NCBI GenBank assembly: GCA_036015235.1
Contig: CP107926.1
Span: forward strand, 8,613,501-8,677,500
Length of the DNA: 64,000 nucleotides
Reading direction: 5' to 3'
Source of the DNA: Streptomyces sp. NBC_00433
Lineage (GTDB): Bacteria > Actinomycetota > Actinomycetes > Streptomycetales > Streptomycetaceae
In this document: positions 1-9,139 of the stretch, in pieces
How positions within the stretch are numbered: position 1 is the stretch's first letter
How the letters are laid out: every line of letters begins with the position of its first letter
The notes under the pieces: model-generated
Databases searched by the model: none
The model's input: the letters and a program-made list of their open reading frames with translations, nothing else
Told to the model about the DNA's origin: nothing
Program-made: the position numbers and the translations under genes

Positions 1-270
1 GGACGGGGCTTCGGCCAGCTCGGGGATACCGAGGAATCGGGCGTCCATCCGACCATGATCGCGCACGCCCGCCCCGAGGACGGAGCCGGTCACCCCCTCA
101 CGTGGACGGCTCGGAGGGCCGCACCGCCGCGACTACGAGGCCTGGCCTTCGCTGTCCTCGGGGGTGTGGTCGGACAGGCTGCCCCGGCCCTCGCGGCTGA
201 CGGCGGTGCCCGGCCGGGCGGCGATCTCGGGGTATCCCCGGAGGGCGCCCCGGCCGCCGCGCGGCAGCGC

Positions 271-1614
271 TCACGCGCTGCTCGCCTCGGCCGGTAGGGG
301 CGCGACCGGTGCGGGTGCGGGGCGGCGCGACCAGCGGGTCGCGATCACCGCGCAGACCGCGAGCTGCATCTGGTGGAAGAGCATCAGCGGCAGGATCGCC
401 AGGCCCGCCCGCGGGCCGAAGAGGGCTGCGGCCATGGGCAGTCCGGTCGCCAGGCTCTTCTTCGAGCCGCAGAAGACGATCGCGATGCGGTCCTCCTCGG
501 CGAAGCGGAGCCGCCGTGCGGCGGTGGAGGTGGCGGTGAGCGCGAGCGCCAGCATGCCGGCCTCCAGGAACAGCAGGACGGCGAGCCGCGGCACGGTGAC
601 CTGGTGCCAGATGCCCTCGGCCATGCCCTTGCTGAAGGCCGTGTAGACCACCAGCAGGATCGACAGCCGGTCGAGCCGGCCCAGGACCTTCTTGTGCCGG
701 CTGATGAAGCCGATGGTCCAGCGGCGCAGCAACTGCCCGGCGAGGAAGGGCGCGACCAGCTGGGTGCCGAGCGCCGCCAGCCCGTCGGCGGAGAAGCGCA
801 CGGTGGAGCCGATCAGCCACGCCGCGAGCAGCGGGGTGAGCAGCATGCCGAGCAGGCTGGAGTACGTGCCCGCGCAGATGGCCGCGGCGATGTTGCCGCG
901 TGCGGTGGACGTGAACGCGATCGACGACTGGACGGTCGAGGGCACCACGCACAGGAACAGCAGCCCGGTGCAGAGCTGCGGGGTGAGCAGGCCGGCCGCC
1001 CCCACCGCCAGGCCGAGCAGCGGGAAGAGGACGAAGGTCGCGGCGACGACCACCAGGTGCAGCCGCCACCCGCGCAGCCCGTCCAGTGCCTCGCGGGCCG
1101 ACAGCCGGCTGCCGTAGAGGAAGAAGAGCAGGCCGATGGCGATGTCGGCGGCGTCGCCCGCCGCGACGGCCGCGCCGCCCTCGGCGGGCAGCAGCGCGGC
1201 CAGCCCGACCGTCGCGGCGAGCGCTACGACGTACGGATCGACGACCCGCCCGACCGCCCGCAACCCGCGCCGGAATGCGCCGGCCGGTGGCGGACCCGCA
1301 CCCGGCGGTCCACCGCGCGGACCCGAACTCCCGCTCGCCGCTGTGGGACTCGCCGCCCGCGCGGCGGAAATCCGGCTCCTCGCGCCCGGGTTCTCAGCCC
1401 GTCGGCTCGAACTCCCGCCCCGCGGGCCGGGTTCCCCGGTCCGCGGGGTCGGGCTCTCGCCCTGGTCGGGGCGGTGCGGTGGCAGGTCGGGGTGCGGGTC
1501 TGCCACCGGCCGTTCGCCCGCGGGCGCCGGGGTGGGGGCGGCCGGGTGGGGCCGGGCGCGGAGCCGCAGCCGCGGCCGGGGCCGCCCGTACGGCGACCGG
1601 GGCGTTACGGACAC
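271..1614 (-). CDS. SBF-like (bile acid:Na+ symporter family) membrane transporter
   Basis: Multi-pass membrane protein of the bile acid:sodium symporter/SBF-like family (YfeH type), probably exporting or importing an organic or inorganic anion. The last 330 or so residues carry about ten hydrophobic segments and family-like stretches such as CVVPSTVQSSIAFT and FCGSKKSLATG. The GTG start at 1614 is chosen because an AAGGAG-type ribosome site lies 9 nt upstream. It also sits one base after the stop of the upstream lipoprotein gene (TGAGGTG), which implies translational coupling. The first 120 or so residues are a Pro/Arg-rich low-complexity extension absent from typical members, so a later start remains possible. 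Substrate unknown. Confidence 0.8.
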   Translation of the reverse strand: MSVTPRSPYGRPRPRLRLRARPHPAAPTPAPAGERPVADPHPDLPPHRPDQGESPTPRTGEPGPRGGSSSRRAENPGARSRISAARAASPTAASGSSGPRGGPPGAGPPPAGAFRRGLRAVGRVVDPYVVALAATVGLAALLPAEGGAAVAAGDAADIAIGLLFFLYGSRLSAREALDGLRGWRLHLVVVAATFVLFPLLGLAVGAAGLLTPQLCTGLLFLCVVPSTVQSSIAFTSTARGNIAAAICAGTYSSLLGMLLTPLLAAWLIGSTVRFSADGLAALGTQLVAPFLAGQLLRRWTIGFISRHKKVLGRLDRLSILLVVYTAFSKGMAEGIWHQVTVPRLAVLLFLEAGMLALALTATSTAARRLRFAEEDRIAIVFCGSKKSLATGLPMAAALFGPRAGLAILPLMLFHQMQLAVCAVIATRWSRRPAPAPVAPLPAEASSA

Positions 1615-1615
1615 C

Positions 1616-2020
1616 TCAGTCGTCTCCTTCCGATGTCGTCTGCTGCGCCGCGTCCGCCGGGGGAGCGGACGGTTCGCGGGTGACGTCGACGTCGCCGCCG
1701 TCACCGTCGTGGTCACTGCCGGCCGTCCCCTGGCTGCCCAGCTGCGTGTTGAGGGTGCGGTCCACTTCGAGCCAGGAGTCGGCGTTGGAGTTGTCGATGA
1801 TCACCAGCCCGTTGTTCGAGCCGTGCGACGGCGCCGGCGGCTCCGCCTCCCCCTGGTCGCCGCAGCCGCAGCCGGCCGCCGTCTCCGCGACCGCGGCCTG
1901 AAGGCTGCCGCAGCCGGCCAGCACGCCGGCGGCCAGCACCGCCGCGACGCCCACCCGGCGGACCGCCGTGAGCCCGTACGGCCTCTCATACGCTCCCGGC
2001 CGCCGGACATGCCTGCCCAT
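1616..2020 (-). CDS. small lipoprotein
   Basis: 134-residue lipoprotein of unknown function. A short basic N-terminus and hydrophobic stretch end in the lipobox LAAGVLAGC, with the lipid-modified Cys at about residue 37. It is followed by a CGCG run and an acidic, Ser/Pro-rich tail (SDHDGDGGDVDV). It lies between the PEP-mutase-like gene and the SBF transporter gene on the same strand, and its stop is separated by one base from the transporter start. The three genes therefore probably form one operon. No catalytic motif is visible. Confidence 0.7.
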   Translation of the reverse strand: MGRHVRRPGAYERPYGLTAVRRVGVAAVLAAGVLAGCGSLQAAVAETAAGCGCGDQGEAEPPAPSHGSNNGLVIIDNSNADSWLEVDRTLNTQLGSQGTAGSDHDGDGGDVDVTREPSAPPADAAQQTTSEGDD

Positions 2021-2037
2021 GGCGCTGTACGCCCGGC

Positions 2038-2931
2038 TCAGACGGCGACGGGTCGGCGGTCGGGCGCCGGCGAGGTGTGCGGTACGGAACCGTGGTGGTG
2101 CCGGCTGATGTTGCGCTCCAGCAGCTGCGTGGAGCTGGCCACGCCGACCGCGCCCGTGCCGCGCACCTCGGGCAGCCGGCCGTCGGCGTCCTTGAGGTCG
2201 GTCAGCGCGCTGTCGATCGCGGTGTGCGCTGCGAAAAGGCACGGCGTGCTGTAAATGGCGACGTCCACACCGAGGTCGGTCAGCTCGGACAGCGACAGCC
2301 GCGGCGACTTGCCGCCGGCGATCTGGTTGAAGAGCAGCGGCTTGTCGCCGATGACCTTGCGGATCCGGTGCACCCATTCCACGCTGCGCACGCCGTCGAC
2401 CAGCACGACGTCGGCGTCCGTCTCGGCCAGCGCGGCGGCCCTGCGCAGGATCTCCTCGTCCTCGGTCGCGTCGGTACGCGCCACCACGACCAGGTCCGTG
2501 CGGCTGGCGAGCACCAGCTCCAGCTTCTCCAGATACTCGTCGAGCGGCAGCGTGAGCTTGCCGTCGGCGTGCCCGCAGCGCCGGGGCCGCTTCTGGTCCT
2601 CCAGGATCACGCCCGAGGCGCCGGCCCGCTCCAGCCGCTGCACGACGTGGCAGGCGACCTCCGGGTCCACGTAGCCGTCGTCGATGTCGACCAGCATGTG
2701 GTGGGTGGGAAATGCCAGCCGCAGCCGCTCGGCAAAGGCGACCATGTCGGGCCAGGCGATGAAGCCGATGTCGGGAAGTCCGTAGTAGGACGCGGCGAAG
2801 CCGAATCCGGAGACGAAGAAGCCGTTGTAGTGCTGGGCGGCGATGGAGGCCGAATACATGTCGTAGATCCCGATGAGCGGGGTGGTCTCCGCTGACGTGA
2901 TCTCGTTCCGCAGCGCGGTTCCGTACTGCAC
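2038..2931 (-). CDS. isocitrate lyase/PEP mutase superfamily protein
   Basis: TIM-barrel enzyme of the isocitrate lyase/phosphoenolpyruvate mutase superfamily, about 297 residues. These enzymes make or break P-C or C-C bonds next to a carboxylate. Metal-site residues are visible at about 82-86 (VDIDDGY), and the EDQKRPRRCG loop at about 111-120 occupies the position of the EDK motif of PEP mutase. The GTG start at 2931 has a GGGAG site just upstream; the longer reading frame lacks one. It is first in a likely operon with the lipoprotein and SBF transporter. The neighbourhood has no phosphonopyruvate decarboxylase, so a phosphonate role is not supported and the substrate is open. Confidence 0.8.
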   Translation of the reverse strand: MQYGTALRNEITSAETTPLIGIYDMYSASIAAQHYNGFFVSGFGFAASYYGLPDIGFIAWPDMVAFAERLRLAFPTHHMLVDIDDGYVDPEVACHVVQRLERAGASGVILEDQKRPRRCGHADGKLTLPLDEYLEKLELVLASRTDLVVVARTDATEDEEILRRAAALAETDADVVLVDGVRSVEWVHRIRKVIGDKPLLFNQIAGGKSPRLSLSELTDLGVDVAIYSTPCLFAAHTAIDSALTDLKDADGRLPEVRGTGAVGVASSTQLLERNISRHHHGSVPHTSPAPDRRPVAV

Positions 2932-3187
2932 GCGTTCTCCCTGGTGAAGGCAAGGCATGGCAAGGGCATGGGCGCACGGCATATGCCGACGCTTTGCCTA
3001 GCTTTGCCGAAACTTGGCTGCCAGGACAACTTCACATGGGTGTCTCAGCCCATTCGGACTATTCCTCGATGCCAGGCGCGCGTCGCATCCGATCATCACA
3101 ATTCCGATGGTCGGAAACTCGACCCCCCGGGCGGGTCTGAGAATTTCGCGGCGATTTCGCCGTCGTGAATTCCGCCGTCCGGCGGGA

Positions 3188-3847
3188 CTACTCCGTCGTC
3201 CGGGACGGGACAGCCTGGTCCCGCCGGCCGGCTCTCCGGCGGGGCGCACCGGTGAGGGCGTCGATCGCGTCCCCGATCGCCGACCGCAGGTCGTCGACGT
3301 CGGCTGATGCCAGCGGCTCGACGGGGGCCATGGAGCGCAGCGCGATCACGCCGCTGAAAAGGGCGAGCACCAGTTGGGCGCGCATCCGGGCGTCGCGCCC
3401 GGGTTCCCTCGCCTTCTCGCCGGGCGCGGCCCCGCCGGCCGCGATGATCCGGGCGACCGCGTTGTCCATGGCCTGGGTGCGCAGGCCCTGGATCTCCTTG
3501 TCGGCGCTGCTGTCCCGCAGCAGCAGGAGCATGGGGTGGCCGCCGAACTCGGGCCACGCGTCGGGGCGGAGGCCGTCGAGGAAGTCCTCGACGATGTCGC
3601 CCCGGGCGGGCCGGCTGTCGGCCACCGGGTCCGGTGACGCGGCCACGACCGCTTGGAAGAGGCCCTGCTTGCCGCCGAAGTAGCGGTTGATCAGCATGAG
3701 GTTGACACCAGCGTCGTCGGCGACGTCGCGCGTGGTCGTGCGGTCGTAGCCCAGGGCGGCGAAGCGCCGTCGGGCCGCCTGCAGCAGGGCCTGGCGCGTT
3801 GCCTCGGCGTTCCGCGGACGCGGGGTGGCAGACGGGGGCGTGTCCAT
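3188..3847 (-). CDS. TetR-family repressor
   Basis: 219-residue TetR/AcrR regulator. The N-terminal helix-turn-helix runs through TRQALLQAARRRFAALGYDR and NLMLINRYFGGKQGLF. The C-terminal ligand domain is variable. It is divergently transcribed from the drug-exporter-like MFS gene at 3986 across a 138-bp gap that holds three tandem 15-bp repeats. By the usual arrangement it probably represses that exporter and possibly itself. The ligand is unknown. Confidence 0.88.
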   Translation of the reverse strand: MDTPPSATPRPRNAEATRQALLQAARRRFAALGYDRTTTRDVADDAGVNLMLINRYFGGKQGLFQAVVAASPDPVADSRPARGDIVEDFLDGLRPDAWPEFGGHPMLLLLRDSSADKEIQGLRTQAMDNAVARIIAAGGAAPGEKAREPGRDARMRAQLVLALFSGVIALRSMAPVEPLASADVDDLRSAIGDAIDALTGAPRRRAGRRDQAVPSRTTE

Positions 3848-3905
3848 GCGACCATCTTGCCTTATGTAATCGGGCGATTGACTGCCCCTGCCCGTCCGTT
3901 CGCAG

Positions 3906-3950
3906 GCTCCGAACGCACATGCTCCGAACGCACATGCTCCGAACGCAATC
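3906..3950. repeat. three tandem 15-bp repeats in a divergent promoter
   Basis: Three consecutive copies of a 15-bp unit (GCTCCGAACGCACAT); the third copy diverges in its last bases. They fill the gap between the divergent tetR (3188-3847) and MFS (3986-5500) genes, so an operator role is likely. TetR sites are usually inverted repeats, so direct repeats are atypical. Confidence 0.6.
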
Positions 3951-3985
3951 AGATGACTGCCTCACTGGGGACCGCAGGAGGACTG

Positions 3986-5500
3986 ATGACCGAGACGCCG
4001 GCCCACCCGGAAAGCCGTTCGCCGGGCGACCACGGCGACGAGGAGGGCGCGGGACTGGGGACGAACCTCCAGATCGTCGCGGTGGGGCTGGGGGCTCTTG
4101 CCGCCGCCCTGGCCCAGACGCTCATCATCCCGGTCCTTCCCGAGTTGACGACCTCCCTGCACACATCCACCGGAAACGCGCAGTGGCTGCTGACCTCGAC
4201 GCTGCTCGTCGCCGCGGTCTCGGTGCCGGTGATGGGCCGGCTGGCCGACATGTTCGGCCGCCGCCTGGTGCTGCTGCTCAGCCTCGGCGGACTCGCCGTC
4301 GGGTCGGTCATCGACGCACTGACGTCGAACCTCGGGGTGATGCTCGCCGGCCGGGCGGTGGCCGGCCTGTCCGCCGCGGCGATCCCGCTCGGCATCAGCC
4401 TGCTCGCCGTCGTGCTGCCGAAGAATCGCCGCGGCTCGGCGACGGCGCTGGTGAGCGCGATGCTCGGCATCGGCAGTGCGCTCGGCCTGCCGCTGGCCGG
4501 CCTGATCGGCGACAACGCGGACTACCACATCCTGTACTGGATCGGAGCCGGCGGCGCGGTGATCAGCGGTGTCCTGATCTTCGCCCTGGTCACCGAGCCG
4601 GTGAGCGCGCGTGAGCGGCGGATCGACTGGGCGGGCATCACCCTGCTCACGGCGGGCCTGGGCTGCCTGGTCCTGGGCATCTCCCAGGGCAGCGCCTGGG
4701 GATGGAGCTCGGCCCGCGTCCTCACCTTGTTCGCCGCCGCCGTCGTGGCGCTCACCGCCCTGACCCGCGTGGAGCCCCGGGTGGCCAACCCGCTGATCGA
4801 CATGTCCGCGCTCCGGCGCCCGGCCATCGCGCTGACGAACGTCGCCGCGCTGTTCGTGGGCTTCGCGCTGTTCGCCAGCTTCGTGGGCACCACTTTGTAT
4901 GTGCAGGCTCCGAAGGCCACCGGCTACGGCTTCGGCTCGTCGATCCTCACGGCCGGACTGTGCCTGCTGCCCAGCGGGGTCCTCATGCTGCTGCTGGCAC
5001 CGCTGGCGGCGAAAGTCATCAGCCAGTGGGGGCCGGCCCGCGTGCTGGCCCTCGGCGCACTGGTGATCGCCGCCGGGCTGGTCTACCGCATCATCGCGGT
5101 CGACGCCCTGTGGCAGGTGGTCGTCGGCAGCTCGATCGTCGGAGCGGGCACCGGGGTCGGATACGCCGCCCTGCCCGCACTGATCAACGCCCACACCCCG
5201 ACGGCGCAACTCGCCGCCGCCAACGGCATCAACGCCCTCGCCCGGAGCCTGGGCAGCTCCCTCGCCAGCGCGGTGGGCGGGGCCCTGCTGTCCGCCATCA
5301 CCATGAACGTCGGCGGGCACGACCTACCCTCCCTCACCGGCTACCGCGTCCTGTTCGCCGTCTGCGCGGCAGCGGCGGCCGCCGCTGCGTTGATCGGGCT
5401 CGTGGTCTCGACCGGCTCCTCCCCTTCTCCCACCCGTCCCGCCGGTAAGAACCTGCCGGAGGTCGGTGCCACCGTGGGAGGTTCCCGGCCGGCCGAGTGA
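3986..5500 (+). CDS. MFS drug-efflux transporter (DHA2-like)
   Basis: 504-residue major facilitator protein with about 14 hydrophobic segments, matching the DHA2 drug:H+ antiporter size. The loop after TM2 contains GRLADMFGRRLVLL, the classic MFS motif A, and the TM5 region has an SALGLPLAGL-like motif. The ATG at 3986 is preferred over the in-frame ATG at 3953 because GCAGGAGG lies immediately upstream. It is divergent from the TetR gene and probably controlled by it. Export of a toxic compound is an inference from family and context. Confidence 0.88.
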   Translation: MTETPAHPESRSPGDHGDEEGAGLGTNLQIVAVGLGALAAALAQTLIIPVLPELTTSLHTSTGNAQWLLTSTLLVAAVSVPVMGRLADMFGRRLVLLLSLGGLAVGSVIDALTSNLGVMLAGRAVAGLSAAAIPLGISLLAVVLPKNRRGSATALVSAMLGIGSALGLPLAGLIGDNADYHILYWIGAGGAVISGVLIFALVTEPVSARERRIDWAGITLLTAGLGCLVLGISQGSAWGWSSARVLTLFAAAVVALTALTRVEPRVANPLIDMSALRRPAIALTNVAALFVGFALFASFVGTTLYVQAPKATGYGFGSSILTAGLCLLPSGVLMLLLAPLAAKVISQWGPARVLALGALVIAAGLVYRIIAVDALWQVVVGSSIVGAGTGVGYAALPALINAHTPTAQLAAANGINALARSLGSSLASAVGGALLSAITMNVGGHDLPSLTGYRVLFAVCAAAAAAAALIGLVVSTGSSPSPTRPAGKNLPEVGATVGGSRPAE

Positions 5501-5574
5501 GGGCGGCGCACCGGTCCGCTCGGCCGCGCCCGCGGTCGAAGGAGCGGGCTGCCCGGCGACCCGCTGACCGATTC

Positions 5575-5775
5575 ATGAACCCGGACATGTCCAGGGAGTA
5601 CAACAACCCCTACGCGAACTGGCGCGAGGACGGCGCGCGGGACATCCACGCGAAGATGGCCGCGCTGCCGGACGTCCGGGGAACCGGCACGCAGCTCGCG
5701 CCGTACCTGACGGACGGGTCCGGTCGGCTGCACGTCTTCGGCATCGGGCTGGACAGCGACCAGACCGGCTCCTGA
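5575..5775 (+). CDS. small hypothetical protein
   Basis: Short 66-residue reading frame between the MFS and Nudix genes with GC-rich third positions. There is no signal peptide or membrane segment. The C-terminal half (GSGRLHVFGIGLDSDQTGS) looks like folded protein, but the family is not recognised. Start ATG 5575 is tentative because no strong ribosome site is seen. Confidence 0.35.
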   Translation: MNPDMSREYNNPYANWREDGARDIHAKMAALPDVRGTGTQLAPYLTDGSGRLHVFGIGLDSDQTGS

Positions 5776-5856
5776 GCCGGGCCCGTCGAATCGCCGTCCA
5801 CCCGCGCCTCGCGCGCGGACGGCTTTCCGCCGAGCCGAACAGGGAAGCATCGGAAG

Positions 5857-6333
5857 GTGGACGATTTCGAGAACCCACCGCTTGCGGCCGACGACCGCGG
5901 CAACGCCTTGCTCTCCTTCACACGGGGGAGCGAGGGAAAACCGCCAGGCGACGCCCCGCTGCCGGCAGCGCTCGTCGCCCTCTGGCACGCCGGTCGGGTC
6001 CTCATGGTCTTCGACCGCTACCGCCAGACCTGGGAGCTTCCCGGCGGGCGCATCGAAGAGGGCGAGTCCCTCCGCCAGGCGGCCGCACGCGAACTGTTCG
6101 AGGAGAGCGGGCACGAGCCTGACGGGCCGTTGCGGTTCGTCGGCTACGCGAAGTCCGTGCTGGCGCCCGACCGGCGAACCGAGTACGCGGCGCTGTTCAC
6201 AGGGCACTGCGCCGGGGTCCGTGACTTCCGGGCCAACGAGGAGATCGCAGCCATCCACTGGTGGGATCTCCTCGAACCGCTTCCCGGACGCCTCCAGCCC
6301 ATGGACGCCTGTCTCGCCGAACTCACACGCTGA
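5857..6333 (+). CDS. Nudix hydrolase
   Basis: 158-residue Nudix-fold pyrophosphohydrolase that cleaves nucleoside diphosphates linked to another moiety. The complete Nudix box GX5EX7REUXEEXGU is present at residues 64-86 (GRIEEGE, then RELFEESGH), so metal binding and catalysis should be intact. The substrate cannot be told from sequence. It is convergent with the BrkB gene, with only a couple of bases between them. Confidence 0.88.
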   Translation: MDDFENPPLAADDRGNALLSFTRGSEGKPPGDAPLPAALVALWHAGRVLMVFDRYRQTWELPGGRIEEGESLRQAAARELFEESGHEPDGPLRFVGYAKSVLAPDRRTEYAALFTGHCAGVRDFRANEEIAAIHWWDLLEPLPGRLQPMDACLAELTR

Positions 6334-6335
6334 AC

Positions 6336-7175
6336 TCAGGTGTTTCCCGCGCGCCCCAGCGCCGTGTGGCGTTGGTGCAGGACACGGCCGAGGACCGCGC
6401 CGCCGTAGACGACGAAGCCGACGCCGGTGAGCCAGGACTGGACGACCAGGATCGTGCCCACCGGCCCGTAGCTCACGGCGTTCGAGGCGATCAGCGGGGA
6501 GAAGACGAGGCCGGAGAAGATCCGCAGACCGATCAGGCCCACTGTCGTGGCGAGTGCCCCCGGCAGCAGGGCCCGCCAGCTCACGCGTCCGACGAGCAGG
6601 AATCGCTGGGACCACCAGAAGAAGGCCAGGGAGACGGCGATGCTGGCCACGACCCCGGCGGCCTGCTCGTCACCGGACGTGCCGTGTCCGAGCGCCGCGA
6701 CCGCGACCAGCAGGAAGCCGACGAATGCCGCGAGCCAGATGACATGGCGCCACAGGGAGTGCCAGTGGGCCGCCTTGAGGCCCCACGCCTTCTCGTATCC
6801 CGTCTGGAGCGCCGTCCCGAAGGTGAGGCCGAACGCGGCGAGCACGGCGAGGCCGAACGCCGTGGTGCGGCGCAGCGCCTGCACGGGATTGACGACCACC
6901 TCGGCGACGAGTGCCTGCGACGAGGGCGACAGGCCCAGGACGCGCCCCAGGAATTTTCCCGCTCCCAGGCCGCTCTGGGGGTCGACCGCCCCGACCAGGG
7001 TCACCAGGGGCAGCAGCGTGAGCAGACTGAGGGCGGCGAAGCTCAGCGCCCGGGACATCAGCTCCATCTCGACGCCTCGCCGCACCACCAGCGCGGCGGA
7101 GGACGAGTCCCAGCGCCTCTTCCACCGGCGCCATCGGCGTCCTCGTCCGGATGTGGCTTCGTCCTCGTGGCTCAC
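6336..7175 (-). CDS. YihY/BrkB-family membrane protein
   Basis: 279-residue inner-membrane protein of the YihY/virulence factor BrkB family. After a basic N-terminus it has six hydrophobic segments, with family-like stretches such as GYEKAWGL and SYGPVGTILVVQSWLTGVGFVVYGGA. Often misnamed ribonuclease BN; the function is unknown and it is probably a transporter or envelope protein. Confidence 0.8.
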   Translation of the reverse strand: MSHEDEATSGRGRRWRRWKRRWDSSSAALVVRRGVEMELMSRALSFAALSLLTLLPLVTLVGAVDPQSGLGAGKFLGRVLGLSPSSQALVAEVVVNPVQALRRTTAFGLAVLAAFGLTFGTALQTGYEKAWGLKAAHWHSLWRHVIWLAAFVGFLLVAVAALGHGTSGDEQAAGVVASIAVSLAFFWWSQRFLLVGRVSWRALLPGALATTVGLIGLRIFSGLVFSPLIASNAVSYGPVGTILVVQSWLTGVGFVVYGGAVLGRVLHQRHTALGRAGNT

Positions 7176-7377
7176 CCCCTCTTCCTATCCCGTTGCCCGT
7201 CCCCGTTCCCCCCGTCGACACGACGACCCGACCGCGGAATTCACCGACGCGGTCCTTGCCGCCCGCCCTGTCCCGTCCGCCGGCGTCGGCTGACCGCCGC
7301 GGCCACCATGGGCCGGGCGGCGGCGGGAGGCCGCTCGGGCCATCCGAGCACGTCGCACGCGAGGCGGCCCGCCTGCT

Positions 7378-8328
7378 CTACCGCGGCACGGCGGGGACCG
7401 GCCGCTCGACCACCGCTCGGGCCCGCCGCCGGGCCGACGTCCACCAGTGGGGTCGGGCCGCGGCCTTCTCCCGTACGGGCATGGGCTCCGGCACCGTACG
7501 GACCGCCGCCGGCGGCGCCGCGGCCAGGGCAGCCGACGCGCACCAGGACGCCGCCTGCGCGGCCGGCGGGCGCTGCTCCGGGTCCTTGGCCAGCATCGCC
7601 AGCAGGCAGCGCTCGACGCCGGGCGGAGTTCCCGGGCGCAGGGCGCTCGGCGGGACCGGCGGGGTCTCGACATGCCGGCGCAGCGCCGCCACCGCACTGT
7701 GCTCGTCGAAAGGCGGCCGCCCGGTGAGGAGTTCGTAGAGGACGCAGCCGAGCGCGTAGACGTCGCTCGCGGGCCCGGCCGCCTGCCCGCGGGCGCGTTC
7801 CGGGGCGAGGTAGAGGCTGGTGCCGAGGACCTGGCCGGTCAGGGTCAGGGGGACCGCGGACTCGTCCAGCAGCCGCGCTATGCCGAAGTCGGCGATCTTG
7901 ACGGTGCCGTCCTCCGCCAGGAGGAGGTTGGACGGCTTGATGTCCCGGTGGACGACACCGTGCAGGTGGGCGGCGGCCAGCCCGCCGGCCACCTGCGCTC
8001 CGATGCCGAGCACCCGGGCGGGGTCCATCGGGCCGTGGGCGGCGAGTTCCTCCCCCAGGTCGGGGCCGTCCACCAGTTCCATGATCAGGTAGGCCGCGTC
8101 GCCGTCGACCTCGTAGTCGTAGATGGTGACGGCATGCGGGTCCTCCACCCGGGCGGCCGCCCGGGCCTCGACGCGGAAGCGCTCGCGGGCCACCTCGTCG
8201 GACGCCGCGAACGGCAGGATCTTCACCGCGAGGCTGCGGTGCAGGAGCTCGTCATGGGCCCGGTAGACCTGCCCCATCCCGCCGCGCCCCAGCGGGGCTT
8301 CCAACCGGTACCGTTCCGCGAGCAACAC
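7378..8328 (-). CDS. Hanks-type Ser/Thr protein kinase
   Basis: 316-residue eukaryotic-like protein kinase. The glycine loop GRGGMGQVY is at residues 14-22, the ATP-binding lysine is K36 (VKIL), the catalytic loop HRDIKPSN is at 127-134, and DFG is at 147-149, followed by an APE motif. All key residues are present. The tail after the kinase domain is only about 50 residues, with no transmembrane helix or PASTA domain, so this is probably a soluble cytoplasmic kinase rather than a PknB-type receptor. Confidence 0.9.
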   Translation of the reverse strand: MLLAERYRLEAPLGRGGMGQVYRAHDELLHRSLAVKILPFAASDEVARERFRVEARAAARVEDPHAVTIYDYEVDGDAAYLIMELVDGPDLGEELAAHGPMDPARVLGIGAQVAGGLAAAHLHGVVHRDIKPSNLLLAEDGTVKIADFGIARLLDESAVPLTLTGQVLGTSLYLAPERARGQAAGPASDVYALGCVLYELLTGRPPFDEHSAVAALRRHVETPPVPPSALRPGTPPGVERCLLAMLAKDPEQRPPAAQAASWCASAALAAAPPAAVRTVPEPMPVREKAAARPHWWTSARRRARAVVERPVPAVPR

Positions 8329-8656
8329 AGAGGTCCCTCCTCCGCCGCCTCAGATGCCGGCGCAAGTGGGGCCGGCGCTGCACGTATGCCCATCCCGTGC
8401 CGCCGGCCGAGCGCCCGTCCCATGGCGGGTACCCCGAAGGCGGGCACGTATGGGCTGTACTTCTGGAGCGCCCGTTCGGGCGCTCGCCCCGGGCGCCGGA
8501 GCTTGCCGGGTCACCCGTCCGGGCTCTCCGCCGCCTCCGTCCGGCGACGGACCCCGCGTCCCGCCGCCGGGCGGCTCCTTCGTCGCGGAACAAGTCGCCC
8601 GGTGCGGTCCGTTATTAGGCTGTGTGAAGCGATTTGTCACCGATCCTGGAGTCCTC
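8329..8656. other. intergenic, no gene recognised
   Basis: Gap between the divergent kinase and DUF1348 genes. It is GC-rich with short palindromic stretches such as CGCCCGTTCGGGCGC. No coding frame with convincing protein features was found; it presumably holds both promoters. Confidence 0.4.
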
Positions 8657-9124
8657 ATGGCGAAGAAGTCCTCCGTGCCCCCCTTCAACCGCGAAAGCGC
8701 CGCCGAGAAAGTACGTGAGGCGGAGGACGGCTGGAATTCCCGCGATCCCGCGAGGGTGTCCCTCGTCTACACGCCGGACAGCCGCTGGCGCAACAGGCAC
8801 GAATTCATCAACGGCCGCGCGGAGATCGTCGACTTCCTCACCCGCAAGTGGGCCACGGAGCTGGACTACCGCCTCATCAAGGAACTCTGGGCTTTCGACG
8901 GCAACCGCATCGCGGTGCGGTTCGCGTACGAGTGGCACGACGCGCAGGGCAACTGGTTCCGGAGCTACGGCAACGAGAACTGGGAATTCGACGCCGAGGG
9001 GCAGATGCGGCGGCGCATCGCCTCGATCAACGATCTCCCCATCGAGGAGGCCGAGCGCAAATACCACTGGCCCCTCGGAACGCGCCCCGCGGGGCACCCA
9101 GGCCTGTCCGACCTCGGCCTGTGA
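8657..9124 (+). CDS. DUF1348/NTF2-like protein
   Basis: 155-residue protein of the DUF1348 (SnoaL/NTF2-like fold) family. It is rich in aromatic and charged residues typical of the group (WNSRDPARVSLVYTPDSRWRN, FAYEWHDAQGNWFRSYGNEN), and its length matches the family. Function is unknown; the NTF2 fold usually binds small hydrophobic molecules. It is convergent with the DUF4331 gene, 15 bp apart. Confidence 0.85.
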   Translation: MAKKSSVPPFNRESAAEKVREAEDGWNSRDPARVSLVYTPDSRWRNRHEFINGRAEIVDFLTRKWATELDYRLIKELWAFDGNRIAVRFAYEWHDAQGNWFRSYGNENWEFDAEGQMRRRIASINDLPIEEAERKYHWPLGTRPAGHPGLSDLGL

Positions 9125-9139
9125 CGGGATTCCCTCGCG

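Noticed and set aside
373..1683. Forward frame over the SBF transporter gene
   Set aside because: Antisense shadow with Arg/Gln/Glu-rich composition; the reverse frame encodes clear membrane helices.
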